Below are positions 46,280-54,924 of a DNA stretch of 64,000 nucleotides, one piece after another; positions within the stretch are counted from its first letter, which is position 1; each line of letters opens with the position of its first letter. The translations under genes were made by a program, and so were the position numbers. Below the pieces are notes generated by a model, which saw only the letters and a program-made list of their open reading frames with translations, made no database searches and was not told the origin of the DNA. The stretch comes from an uncultured Anaeroplasma sp. (GTDB taxonomy: Bacteria; Bacillota_I; Bacilli_A; Acholeplasmatales; Anaeroplasmataceae). The stretch spans positions 1 to 64,000 of the forward strand of contig CAKQBG010000004.1 of NCBI GenBank assembly GCA_934216145.1, read 5' to 3'.

Positions 46280-46747
46280 TTATAGAGGAATGCAAGATGA
46301 CTTTTTTTCAGTACCAACAATAACTGTTGTTTCAATATTAGAAACATTTGGAACAGCTAAAAGCTTATCGAAAATAAAATCTCTATAGTATTGGAAGCTC
46401 TTTGCTACAATCTTAAGAATGAATGCAGAATCGCCTGTAACTGTATAACACTCAACAATTTCAGGAATCTTCTTAGCCTGTTCAATAAAGGCAGTTGAAG
46501 TTTCTCTTGTTAAAGGTTGCATACTAACGCTACAAAAGCATGTAATTTCATAGCCTAGCATTTTTTCATCAACTATTGCTGTATATTGTTTAATAACTCC
46601 CTGTTCTCTTAAATTTTTAACTCGAAGTAAACAAGAAGATGGAGCTAAACCAATTTTTCTTGATAAATCAATATTAGATATTGATGAATCCTCCTGAATA
46701 TATTTTATTATCTTCTTATCATACTCATCTAACGCAAAGCTTGACAT
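46280..46747 (-). CDS. Lrp/AsnC-family transcriptional regulator
   Basis: 155 residues. The N-terminal helix-turn-helix (DEYDKKIIKYIQEDSSISNI, then GLAPSSCLLRVKNL) is followed by an Asn-C/RAM effector domain (about 65-150, with CYTVTGDSAFILKIV). Lrp-type proteins respond to amino acids and form octamers. It is a single gene with its own strong promoter and terminator. GAGGG precedes the ATG. Targets are unknown. Confidence 0.93.
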   Translation of the reverse strand: MSSFALDEYDKKIIKYIQEDSSISNIDLSRKIGLAPSSCLLRVKNLREQGVIKQYTAIVDEKMLGYEITCFCSVSMQPLTRETSTAFIEQAKKIPEIVECYTVTGDSAFILKIVAKSFQYYRDFIFDKLLAVPNVSNIETTVIVGTEKKSSCIPL

Positions 46748-46790
46748 AATAAAACCCTCTTTTCAATCATAATTTTTTTAGTTTATTTTA

Positions 46791-46819
46791 ATTATAATGC
46801 TATTTTAATGAAAAGTCAA
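46791..46819 (-). promoter_or_regulatory. Promoter of the Lrp gene
   Basis: TTGACT (46814-46819) and TATAAT (46791-46796) on minus, 17 bases apart. Confidence 0.75.
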
Positions 46820-46866
46820 ATAATATTCTAAATTTTATTAAAAATTTTGGTAAATATTCTATTTTT

Positions 46867-47571
46867 TTAGAATTTACTAAATGAAATGTATTTTGTAGTT
46901 TGTGGAGCGATTTTTTTAAGGTTTGGTAAAAAAGCACCAATTGCTCTAACAGACGCAATCAAAGAAATTGGATAATACTTATTTACATATTTACCAATAG
47001 TATTTAATAATTCATCTTCATCTAAGCTCTTTAATACCCAAATAGACAAAATAACACCGGTAAAATAATTATACATAATAATAAAATAAGTTCCTTCAAT
47101 AGTAATTAAATCAATAGATAATCTAATTTCTTTAAATTCCTCTATCATTTCTTCATAATTATCCTTTATAATTGTATCTCTATCTTGTGAATATAATTCA
47201 TTAAAATTCTTATAAAGAATATCAATATTTCGATCACTAATCTCAATTCCCTTATTAGTTAAAATATCACATATTCTTTCTCTACTATAATGTAATGTCT
47301 TATAATAAAAAATTGTACATGCTATTTTAGCTGAATAGGTATACCCCTTGAAGCTAAGTTTATTAGCAGTTTGAGAGAAATAAACGTGATCCATACAATT
47401 AGGGCATTTATAGCCCATATTTTTAATTCTAAAATATTTACCTGACGTAAATTGAACTACCTTATTTGAAATGGTATAACAGTATTTTAGCTTCGCCTTA
47501 CATTTAGGACAAAAAAGAATCTCAGGCTTATATACCTTAATAGCTCTTGGTACAATTTTATGCTCATTCAT
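46867..47571 (-). CDS. Zinc-ribbon protein resembling a truncated transposase
   Basis: 234 residues. Two CxxC pairs (Cys21/24, Cys56/59) form a zinc ribbon. A helical part with RERICDILTNKGIEISDRNI (a helix-turn-helix-like linker) follows, then a strand phrase IRLSIDLITIEGTYFIIMYN with Asp154. The layout resembles the N-terminal two-thirds of zinc-ribbon DDE transposases. The second catalytic Asp region reads SVRAIGAF instead of a typical SDG phrase, and the C-terminal Glu region is absent, so catalysis is unlikely. It overlaps the LRAT gene by ATGA and is the last of four coupled genes. It could be a domesticated DNA-binding protein or a decayed insertion; the coupling favours the former. 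Confidence 0.5.
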   Translation of the reverse strand: MNEHKIVPRAIKVYKPEILFCPKCKAKLKYCYTISNKVVQFTSGKYFRIKNMGYKCPNCMDHVYFSQTANKLSFKGYTYSAKIACTIFYYKTLHYSRERICDILTNKGIEISDRNIDILYKNFNELYSQDRDTIIKDNYEEMIEEFKEIRLSIDLITIEGTYFIIMYNYFTGVILSIWVLKSLDEDELLNTIGKYVNKYYPISLIASVRAIGAFLPNLKKIAPQTTKYISFSKF

Positions 47572-47966
47572 TTCATAAAGCCCATAATTGCTTCAAAGAT
47601 TGAATCAACCTGACTACTCTTAGATTCTCCAAAAGCACATCTATTAGAAAAATGCTCACAATTATTAGAAATTAAATTATAGCCTCCCTCTCCTAAATGA
47701 TCCTTCGCATATTTAATAATTTCGTCCTTAGATCTTAATTTTGTCTTTTCCTCATCAGTATATTCTCTAACCTCTACTAATCCATCCTTTAAAAATTTTT
47801 TCAAAGAGGTAGTACATACTATCGCAGTTTCAGGGCTAATTTCACTTCCCTCAGGAGAAGCAAATTGATAAACACAATCATCAGATTCATAAATACCATG
47901 ATGATAATATAACCCTCTATTAACCCTAATTTGATCTCCATAACTAGGATTTTTTAAGCTCCACAT
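47568..47966 (-). CDS. LRAT-domain protein (NlpC/P60-superfamily cysteine enzyme)
   Basis: 132 residues, the whole length of an LRAT domain: YGDQIRVNRGLYYHHGIYES with catalytic His22/23, then NLISNNCEHFSNRCAFGE with nucleophile Cys103. LRAT and HRASLS enzymes are acyltransferases or phospholipases working through a thioester; bacterial members are poorly known. Gln34 takes the place of the second His. There is no signal peptide. It is the third gene of a four-gene operon, 14 bases after a membrane protein, so it may act on lipids at the inner face of the membrane. That role is inference. Confidence 0.85.
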   Translation of the reverse strand: MWSLKNPSYGDQIRVNRGLYYHHGIYESDDCVYQFASPEGSEISPETAIVCTTSLKKFLKDGLVEVREYTDEEKTKLRSKDEIIKYAKDHLGEGGYNLISNNCEHFSNRCAFGESKSSQVDSIFEAIMGFMK

Positions 47967-47980
47967 AAAAACACCTCACA

Positions 47981-48610
47981 TTATTCCTTCTCTTGAAAAC
48001 CTAACATATTAATTAATTCATTATAATTATCAATATGAACTCCTTCAGGTGCTAAATAATTATGGCAAAAAAATCCATCATCAGTTTTAGTGAAGGCTGT
48101 ATAATACACTTTATCCCCCTGAATAGAAAATTCAACTATTTTACGATCTAAATCATCAGTAATATTATAAAATAATTCAAAGGCTATAAAGCTCTTACAA
48201 TTATCTAATTCTTTATTTTTAGGAACATTCTTTTCTTCAACTGGCTCAAAATATTTAACTGAATCATCAACTAAAACAACCTTATATGCTACCTTATTCT
48301 TAATTAATAAGTAGCTTAAACCATAATTTGTTTTTCTTTCCTTAAAGCCCTTATCCTTTAATAGCTTTTCAATATCACCATTAAATAAATAGCTTTTTAC
48401 AGGATATTTAATTTTATGCTTATGCTGAAATGTTCTAAATGAAGCATATTGAACTAACAAAGTTAATAATATAAAACCAGCAATAATACCAATTACTACT
48501 GTTTTATTCCAAACGCCATTAGTAAATGCCGCACTAAATAGTAAACCCATTGTTACTACAAAAACTATTCCAGTTATAATCCATATTGTACTTGTCTTTA
48601 ATTTTCTCAT
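47981..48610 (-). CDS. Unknown two-helix membrane protein
   Basis: 209 residues with two membrane segments near the N-terminus (about 9-29 and 37-58) and a cytosolic domain of about 145 residues (KYPVKSYLFNGDIEKLLKDK ... SFIAFELFYNITDDLDRKIV). I recognise no family. It starts 2 bases after the stop of the preceding gene and is followed by the LRAT gene. The cytosolic part may be a partner or sensor for the LRAT protein; nothing in the sequence shows this directly. Confidence 0.75.
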   Translation of the reverse strand: MRKLKTSTIWIITGIVFVVTMGLLFSAAFTNGVWNKTVVIGIIAGFILLTLLVQYASFRTFQHKHKIKYPVKSYLFNGDIEKLLKDKGFKERKTNYGLSYLLIKNKVAYKVVLVDDSVKYFEPVEEKNVPKNKELDNCKSFIAFELFYNITDDLDRKIVEFSIQGDKVYYTAFTKTDDGFFCHNYLAPEGVHIDNYNELINMLGFQEKE

Positions 48611-48612
48611 AA

Positions 48613-49131
48613 TTATTTCTTAGAATGATCTATAAAAGCTAGATCAAAATATAAATCCTCACATAAAAAATCATAAAGCTTGTAAAATTTAGGAACAGGC
48701 TTGAAATAATCCATTTGAACTGATCTTGGATTATAAATACAAGCATGCTCAAAATTTTTTTTACTTGAATTACAAAACTTTTTACATAAACCCTTTGTAG
48801 TATCATTATAATGCTGATATAGCATTAAAACAATATTCTTTTCAGTTACCGGAACTCCCTTTTCCACTAACAAAGGCTTAATATTTTCATATCTATATTT
48901 TTCTAAATCTAATCCTTTTTCATCGTTAACTAATACATTAACAAATGTTACATCCTTATAAACTCTAGAGTAAACCTCAACAGAATCAGTAACAGAAATT
49001 TCAGTTTCATTTGCGTATATTAACGCATACTTAAAATTATGATATGGCTTACAATCATAATGTCCTAAAACTCCTGGTTCTTCTTTTTCCTTAACTTTAA
49101 CCCCCAATATCATCGCTAATGTTTTATTCAT
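48613..49131 (-). CDS. Unknown cytosolic protein, first gene of the LRAT operon
   Basis: 172 residues with no signal peptide or membrane segment. Visible features are a Cys/His-containing middle (GLCKKFCNSSKKNFEHACIY, about residues 113-132) that could bind metal, and an aromatic-rich C-terminus (YKLYDFLCEDLYFDLAFIDH). No family is recognised. AAGGAG precedes the ATG, and the gene is divergent from the LD-carboxypeptidase with about 100 bases between. It heads a four-gene operon whose later genes are a membrane protein, an LRAT protein and a zinc-ribbon protein. Confidence 0.75.
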   Translation of the reverse strand: MNKTLAMILGVKVKEKEEPGVLGHYDCKPYHNFKYALIYANETEISVTDSVEVYSRVYKDVTFVNVLVNDEKGLDLEKYRYENIKPLLVEKGVPVTEKNIVLMLYQHYNDTTKGLCKKFCNSSKKNFEHACIYNPRSVQMDYFKPVPKFYKLYDFLCEDLYFDLAFIDHSKK

Positions 49132-49232
49132 ACAATCAAGCTCCTTATAATATTGTCCATTTAATTATATCAAATTATATTGAAATTATCTATAAAAAAT
49201 ATAAAATAATAACATAGATATGGAGGTATCAT

Positions 49233-50249
49233 ATGATTCCAAGCTTTTTAAAAAACAATTCAAAAATATATTTAGTAGCCCCATCATTCGGCTGCACATT
49301 TAGTCCTTATAATGATAGATTATTAGAATCTATTAAAATACTAAAAAATATGGGCTATGACATCTATATAGGACCTAATTGCTTCAAAAATAATAATACA
49401 GCTTCAAATACTGCTAAAAAAAGAGCTAAAGAATTTATGGACGCCTATAAAAGCGATGTAGATCTTATTTTATCAGTCGGAGGAGGAGAGGTAATGTGTG
49501 AAATATTACCATATATAAGTTTCGATAAAATAAAAAAACTAAAACCAAAATGGTTTATGGGATATTCAGATAATACTAATCTAACCTATACTCTTACTAC
49601 TATTTGTGATATCGAAACAATCTATGGTCCACATGCACCGTCCTTCTATACCTACCCACTTGAGTATGATACTCTAGATGCTATAAGATTACTTCATGGA
49701 GAATTAGAATTTAATGATTATGGTAAATGGGAATATTCTACTAAAAAAAGTGATAATCCACTTGAACCATACCATCTAAATAAAAATAGTAAAATAATAG
49801 CTCATAATTATACAGCACCATTTAATGGAAGATTAATTGGAGGATGCCTAGATTGCCTAATCACTCTTTGTGGCACTAAATATGATAATACCGTAAATTA
49901 TATTAACAATCATAATGAAGGAATTATCTTCTTTTTAGAAGCTTGTGATTTAAATTCAATTCAAATCACAAGAGCTCTTTTTCAATTAAAAAATAGTAAT
50001 TGGTTTAAAAACATAAAAGGATTCATCATTGGTAGAAGCAATAACTACTATGATAAATCCTTTGGAATAACACCAAAAAGCGCGTATTTAAAGGCTCTAA
50101 AGGACTATAATGTCCCAATATTATTAGATGTAGATTTAGGTCATTTAGGACCATCTATTCCATTAAGATGTGGGGCTTATGCTGAAATATCTCTAATAAA
50201 TAATAGATTACATATTAGCTATACTAATTCCTCTAATGAAGAAAATTGA
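49233..50249 (+). CDS. LD-carboxypeptidase, S66 family (LdcA/MccF-like)
   Basis: 338 residues. The N-terminal half has SKIYLVAPS and the nucleophile elbow MGYSDNT (Ser112). The C-terminal half has GRLIGGCLDCL, FFLEACDLN with the catalytic Glu, and VDLGHLGPSIPLRCG with the catalytic His. S66 enzymes either trim L,D-peptides of peptidoglycan or, in the MccF subgroup, cleave microcin-type adenylates; sequence alone does not separate these here. GGAGG precedes the start. The gene ends inside the convergent deacetylase gene (31-base overlap). Confidence 0.9.
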   Translation: MIPSFLKNNSKIYLVAPSFGCTFSPYNDRLLESIKILKNMGYDIYIGPNCFKNNNTASNTAKKRAKEFMDAYKSDVDLILSVGGGEVMCEILPYISFDKIKKLKPKWFMGYSDNTNLTYTLTTICDIETIYGPHAPSFYTYPLEYDTLDAIRLLHGELEFNDYGKWEYSTKKSDNPLEPYHLNKNSKIIAHNYTAPFNGRLIGGCLDCLITLCGTKYDNTVNYINNHNEGIIFFLEACDLNSIQITRALFQLKNSNWFKNIKGFIIGRSNNYYDKSFGITPKSAYLKALKDYNVPILLDVDLGHLGPSIPLRCGAYAEISLINNRLHISYTNSSNEEN

Positions 50250-50860
50250 TATTTATCCTTTAAAGAATTAATAATATCACCTAATGCCTCCGGTACTGAA
50301 TCAGTTAAAGTATGAAGTAATATTATAGAGCCTGATTTAACCTGAGGCAATAAGGTATCTATAACATATTTCTTACCTAAATCATCATTATGTACATAAT
50401 CATATATCTTACAATTCCACATAAATATTGTATATCCTCTATCGTAGAGGATTTTTCTTTTTTCCGAATTAATAAAACCCATAGGAGGTCTAAAATATTT
50501 TGTTAGATCTTTACCAGTTATATTTTTATATAATGCTTCAAATTCATCAATATCCTTAATAAATTCCTCATTAGTATATTTAGTGATATTCTTATGAAGC
50601 ATAGTATGATTACCAACAATTTGTTCATCACTAATTCTCTTTACAACATCTCTATTATCCTTCACAAATCCTCCCTCTAAAAAGAAGGTTGCATGAACAT
50701 TATATTCTTTTAAAATATCTAATATTTCAATAGTATTCTTTCTAGAATAACCATCATCGAATGTTAAATAAATATGATTTTCCTTTCCTTCATAAATAGT
50801 TTTGCCTCTAAATGACATTAAAGAAATAAAAAATAAAGATAAGTATAATAAGATTTTCAT
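50219..50860 (-). CDS. Polysaccharide deacetylase (NodB domain), exported
   Basis: 213 residues with an N-terminal signal/anchor helix (MKILLYLSLFFISLMSF) and a NodB domain. The motifs are YLTFDDGYS (catalytic Asp pair), GNHTMLHKN (metal His residues), YFRPPMGF (Arg-Pro-Pro) and GSIILLHTL. It should deacetylate an N-acetylated surface sugar such as peptidoglycan, like PdaA/PgdA. The ATG at 50860 has AGGTGA upstream; a GTG 9 bases earlier is possible. Its 3' end overlaps the convergent S66 gene by 31 bases. The start lies within a hairpin. Confidence 0.9.
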   Translation of the reverse strand: MKILLYLSLFFISLMSFRGKTIYEGKENHIYLTFDDGYSRKNTIEILDILKEYNVHATFFLEGGFVKDNRDVVKRISDEQIVGNHTMLHKNITKYTNEEFIKDIDEFEALYKNITGKDLTKYFRPPMGFINSEKRKILYDRGYTIFMWNCKIYDYVHNDDLGKKYVIDTLLPQVKSGSIILLHTLTDSVPEALGDIINSLKDKYQFSSLEELV

Positions 50861-50880
50861 TTTAATCACCTATCTTTATT
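50826..50880 (-). promoter_or_regulatory. Inverted repeat enclosing the deacetylase start
   Basis: AAATAAAGATA near 50827 is complementary to TATCTTTATTT ending near 50878. On the mRNA the ribosome site and ATG would sit in the loop, and a T-run follows the second arm. It may serve as the mnmE terminator and as translation control at once, or be a chance result of AT-rich coding for a hydrophobic signal. Confidence 0.35.
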
Positions 50881-50909
50881 TTGATTCTATTATTTTAAAT
50901 TAATTACCA

Positions 50910-52250
50910 CTATTTACCAAGACAAAACTTTGTAAATAACGCAGTTATAAGCTCATCAGGATATGCTTCACCTGTAATCTCTCCTAAATAATCAAAGGCA
51001 TTCTTTATATCTATTTCTACCATATCTACAAAGTCTCCTCTTAATAAAGCGTTATAAGCATTCTCTAACGATATTTTAGCCTTATTCATTAATCCTATCT
51101 GTCTTTGATTATTTAAATAATTACCATCAAAGGAATCCATTTCATTAATTCTAGTAATATTTAATATTTCATTACCTAATCTATCAATTCCTACCTTATC
51201 CTTAATAGAAATCATTACCGCATTAGGAATATCTATTTTATTACCTAAATCAATCTTATTAATAACAATAATCCTCTTTTTATCCTTAGTTAAATCTAAA
51301 AGCTTATAATCTATATCCTCAAGCTCTCTTGAGGTATCTAATACTAAAATAACTAAATCAGCCTCACGTACCATCTTTTCACTTTTTTGAATACCAATAC
51401 TCTCAATTAAATCATCACTCTCATGAATTCCAGCTGTATCTATTAAATGAAGAGTAACACCATTAATAGCTAAAGATCCCTCTACTATATCTCTAGTCGT
51501 ACCAGCAATATCAGAAACAATAGCCTTATCCTCATCTAACAAAAGATTTAAAAGACTAGATTTACCAACATTAGGCTTTCCAACAATTGCGGTTTTAATA
51601 CCATGAATAGCTAATGTAGAAACTGTTGAATTTTCTAAAATTACATCCATATCCTTTATCATATCCTCTAAAGCAGGAAGTAATGTCTCATTAGTAACAA
51701 TCTCCATATCCTCATATTCAGGATAATCAATATTAACCTCAATTTTAGCTAATGAATCTAATATTTTATCTCTAAAGCTTTTTATTAAATTATAAGTTCT
51801 ACTTCTTAATGATGATAATGATGAATTTAAAGCTCTTTTATTAGTACTAGAAATAATATCCATGATAGATTCAGCCTCTGTTAAATCAAGCTTATGATTT
51901 AAAAAAGCTCTTTTAGAAAATTCACCATTCATAGCCATTCTAAAGCCATTTTTTAATAAAACCTGTAAAACCTGATTAGTAACGAAAATACCACCATGAC
52001 AGTTAATTTCAACAATATTCTCTCCATCAAAAGAATTAGGTGCTAAAAAGATATTACATAATACCTCATCAACTATTTCCCCATTATCAACTATATAGCC
52101 ATAATTAATAGTATGAGATTTACACTTAGTTAAATCACGACCCTTAAAAACATTATTAACAAGACTTATAGCATTATCTCCACTACAACGGATAATAGAA
52201 ATAGCTCCCATTCCATATGGAGTCGCAATAGCACAAATATCCTCTGCCAC
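50910..52250 (-). CDS. mnmE: tRNA modification GTPase MnmE (TrmE)
   Basis: 446 residues. The N-terminal tetrahydrofolate-binding domain (DICAIATPYGMGAISIIRCS) is followed by a helical domain split around a Ras-like G domain: GKPNVGKSSLLN, DIAGTTRDIVEG, DTAGIHE, NKID. The C-terminus FTKFCLGK keeps the family CxGK end with its catalytic Cys. With MnmG it makes the carboxymethylaminomethyl group on U34 of tRNAs. I choose the GTG at 52250, with GAGGTGA upstream; it matches the family N-terminus, and a promoter (52269-52297) puts the RNA start about 12 bases before it. A longer frame to 52394 is not used. Confidence 0.93.
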   Translation of the reverse strand: MAEDICAIATPYGMGAISIIRCSGDNAISLVNNVFKGRDLTKCKSHTINYGYIVDNGEIVDEVLCNIFLAPNSFDGENIVEINCHGGIFVTNQVLQVLLKNGFRMAMNGEFSKRAFLNHKLDLTEAESIMDIISSTNKRALNSSLSSLRSRTYNLIKSFRDKILDSLAKIEVNIDYPEYEDMEIVTNETLLPALEDMIKDMDVILENSTVSTLAIHGIKTAIVGKPNVGKSSLLNLLLDEDKAIVSDIAGTTRDIVEGSLAINGVTLHLIDTAGIHESDDLIESIGIQKSEKMVREADLVILVLDTSRELEDIDYKLLDLTKDKKRIIVINKIDLGNKIDIPNAVMISIKDKVGIDRLGNEILNITRINEMDSFDGNYLNNQRQIGLMNKAKISLENAYNALLRGDFVDMVEIDIKNAFDYLGEITGEAYPDELITALFTKFCLGK

Positions 52251-52268
52251 AGTAATCACCTCGCACGT

Positions 52269-52297
52269 ATTATACATAATTTCAATAAATAATTCAA
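52269..52297 (-). promoter_or_regulatory. mnmE promoter
   Basis: TTGAAT (52292-52297) and TATAAT (52269-52274) on minus, 17 bases apart, giving a very short leader and supporting the GTG start. Confidence 0.65.
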
Positions 52298-52363
52298 TTG
52301 ACATAATTAAAAGTTCTAGTTCTAATATGATATTTTCAAAGTAGACAAATAAAATAATTAAAA

Positions 52364-52391
52364 GGGAATAAATCATTTTAGAATTATTCCC
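52364..52391 (-). terminator. Terminator after the MATE gene
   Basis: GGGAATAA (52364-52371) pairs with TTATTCCC (52384-52391); on minus TTTTAATTATTTT follows. Confidence 0.65.
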
Positions 52392-52398
52392 CAATATA

Positions 52399-53781
52399 TT
52401 AATCTATATTATTAATATTTAATTTTTTCATTTCAATAATAATAAAAATTATACATAAAATAATACCTATAACATCAGCAATAGGAGCTGCCCATAAAAC
52501 TCCTTCAATTCCTATAAAAATAGGCATTATAATTGTTGCCGGAACAAATACTATAACATCTCGTGTTAAAGATAAAATCATAGCCTTATAAGGCTTACCA
52601 ATAGATTGAAGGAAAATAGCAGTTCCCTTTTCAACTAATGTAAAGATAATTAAGCATAAATATATTCTAATAGTTAATACTCCAAATTCCTTATAATTTT
52701 CAGGATTTAAAGAATTAGAACCAAATAATCCTATAACAAATTCAGGTGCTAATTCAAATATTAATGTCGCAATTACACCTATAATTATTATAGAAATAAT
52801 TATTTTTTTATATAAATCCTTAACTCTATCTAATCTATTAGCTCCATAATTAAAGCCAACAATAGGCTGAGCTCCTGCCGCAATTCCAACTGCGATATTA
52901 ACAAATATAGTAAATACCTTCATTGATACACCTATAATAGCTTGTGGATCGTCACTACCATATTTGCTTAAAGCTCCATATTTAGCTAAAACATTCATAG
53001 AAACAACACTTATTATAACAATAGATATTTGTGTTAAAAAGCTAGATAATCCTAATTTTAAAACATCTAATATTATATTCTTTTTAATAATAAAATCACT
53101 AATCTTAAGCTTATAGCATTTAGCTTTAATAATAAATATAACAGAAATAACAAATGATAAGATTTGACCTATAATAGTAGCTAAAGCAGCTCCTGTCAAT
53201 CCCATATTTAATCCTAAAATAAAGACTGCGTCTAATATAATATTACATACAGCTCCTAAAATCATTGATAACATCGCAAATTGAGGATTACCATCAGCAC
53301 GAATTATAGAATTAAAAATAGTTCCCATAATATAAAAAGGAATACCAAATAAAATTATAAAGCCATATTCATATGATTTTTCTAATGCTAAAGCTGTTTT
53401 AGCACCAAATAAAGATAATATATTATTTAATAATGGTATGCAAATACATAAAAATAAAATAGATATAATAACACCAATAGTAATAGCGTTACCTACAGAT
53501 ATACCTACACTTTCATTGTCTTTTTTTCCCATACACAATGACATAAAGGCTGCAGCTCCATCCCCTAGCATAAGAGCGAACGCTAAAGCTATACAGGTTA
53601 ATGGAAATACAATTGTTGTTGCGGTATTACCAATCGCACCTACACTTGAATTACCTATAAAAATTTGATCTACGATATTATATAAAGCACTAATTAGTAA
53701 CGATAAAATACATGGTACTGAGAATCTAATTAAAAGGTGTCCAGTCTTTTCAGTTACTAAATAATTATTGTTATTATTCAT
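52399..53781 (-). CDS. MATE-family efflux transporter
   Basis: 460 residues with about twelve membrane segments in two homologous halves. The N-terminal phrase KTGHLLIRFSVPCILSLLIS and IGNSSVGAIGNTATTIVFP are typical of the DinF/MepA-like MATE group, as are PQAIIGVSMKVFTIFVNIAV and GAQPIVGFNYGANRL in the second half. It likely exports drugs or cationic metabolites using a sodium or proton gradient. It is a single gene with its own promoter and a long leader of about 75 bases; GGAGGAAG precedes the ATG. Confidence 0.93.
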   Translation of the reverse strand: MNNNNNYLVTEKTGHLLIRFSVPCILSLLISALYNIVDQIFIGNSSVGAIGNTATTIVFPLTCIALAFALMLGDGAAAFMSLCMGKKDNESVGISVGNAITIGVIISILFLCICIPLLNNILSLFGAKTALALEKSYEYGFIILFGIPFYIMGTIFNSIIRADGNPQFAMLSMILGAVCNIILDAVFILGLNMGLTGAALATIIGQILSFVISVIFIIKAKCYKLKISDFIIKKNIILDVLKLGLSSFLTQISIVIISVVSMNVLAKYGALSKYGSDDPQAIIGVSMKVFTIFVNIAVGIAAGAQPIVGFNYGANRLDRVKDLYKKIIISIIIIGVIATLIFELAPEFVIGLFGSNSLNPENYKEFGVLTIRIYLCLIIFTLVEKGTAIFLQSIGKPYKAMILSLTRDVIVFVPATIIMPIFIGIEGVLWAAPIADVIGIILCIIFIIIEMKKLNINNID

Positions 53782-53861
53782 CTTCTTCCTCCTTTAATAA
53801 CAATTATTTTGTTGTTACCAAAGCGGAACTAAGAAAGTATACTAATTTCACAACGCTTTTC

Positions 53862-53890
53862 ATTCTAGCATAAAAAAAATATAAATGTAA
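53862..53890 (-). promoter_or_regulatory. Promoter of the MATE gene
   Basis: TTACAT (53885-53890) and TAGAAT (53862-53867) on minus are 17 bases apart. Just downstream TGAAAAGCGTTGTGA resembles a LacI-type half-operator. Confidence 0.5.
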
Positions 53891-53944
53891 GAAAAAGTTT
53901 TTTTAAAAACAATAAATTATAGAAACTAACTTTTATTATTTCCT

Positions 53945-54895
53945 TTATTTTAAATCTTCTTTTGTTGGATATGAAGCTATTGAGCCTTCTTTTAAAACAC
54001 TATAGGCTGAGAATTTATTAGAAAACTTCAACATTTCTTCTAATTTTTCTTTTGTTAAATCCTCTAAATTAATAATATTATTACTTTCTAATTGATATAA
54101 AAATGAACCAATAAAGCCATCTCCTGCACCTGTAGTATCTACTGCATTTTCAATACAATATCCCTTATTATATGCTAATGCTTTTTTAGTTATAGCATAT
54201 GCGCCATTCTTACCACAGGTATAAATAATAAGCTTAACATTACATCTAAATAAAACATTAACTGCTTCTTCTATATTACTATATCCTGTAATAAAGCTTA
54301 ATTCCTCATCACTTATCTTAATAATATCTGCATAATTAATAAATTCATTTACAGTTTCCTTTAAATTATCTAAATTATCCCAAAGCTGAAATCTTAAATT
54401 AGGATCAAATGATATAATTAAATTATTTTTTCTTGCATAATTAATTGCCATTTCATGAGCCTTTCTCATTGGAAAATCCCCTAAATCAACACTACAAAAA
54501 TGTAAAGCATAGGCATCCTTAAACCATTCTTCCTTTACATCATCCTCATCTAATAACATATCAGCACCTATTTTACGATAAAAAGAGAAATCTCTTTCAC
54601 CATTAGCTTTTCTTGATACAAACGCTAATGATGTATTAGCTTTATTAGTTCTTTTAATAAAGCTAGTATCAATATTAAATTCCTTAGCATAATTAATTAT
54701 TTTATCTCCAAAGGGATCATTTCCAAGCATTGTTATAATTGATGAATTACCACCAAGCTTAGAAATCGCACCACATACATTTAAAGGAGCTCCTCCAACC
54801 TTAGGAATAAAGCCTGAAGCATTATCAAGACTTGATTCCTTATCTATTGAAATCATATCAATTAAAGCTTCTCCTATTGAAATAATTCTTTTCAT
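53945..54895 (-). CDS. scrK: Fructokinase / PfkB-family sugar kinase
   Basis: 316 residues of the PfkB ribokinase fold: IGEALIDMI at the start, GGAPLNVCGAISKLGG (sugar-binding Gly-Gly), SFDPNLRFQLW, and the C-terminal ATP/anion hole DTTGAGDGFIGSF with the catalytic Asp. The phrases fit bacterial ScrK-type fructokinases. The product is probably fructose 6-phosphate from fructose released by sucrose-6-phosphate hydrolase. That enzyme's gene, immediately upstream, is broken, so the kinase may now serve another source of fructose. GGAGGAA precedes the ATG. The substrate is inferred from family and context. Confidence 0.85.
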   Translation of the reverse strand: MKRIISIGEALIDMISIDKESSLDNASGFIPKVGGAPLNVCGAISKLGGNSSIITMLGNDPFGDKIINYAKEFNIDTSFIKRTNKANTSLAFVSRKANGERDFSFYRKIGADMLLDEDDVKEEWFKDAYALHFCSVDLGDFPMRKAHEMAINYARKNNLIISFDPNLRFQLWDNLDNLKETVNEFINYADIIKISDEELSFITGYSNIEEAVNVLFRCNVKLIIYTCGKNGAYAITKKALAYNKGYCIENAVDTTGAGDGFIGSFLYQLESNNIINLEDLTKEKLEEMLKFSNKFSAYSVLKEGSIASYPTKEDLK

Positions 54896-54924
54896 AATTC
54901 CTCCTTAAACACCTTATATTTAAC

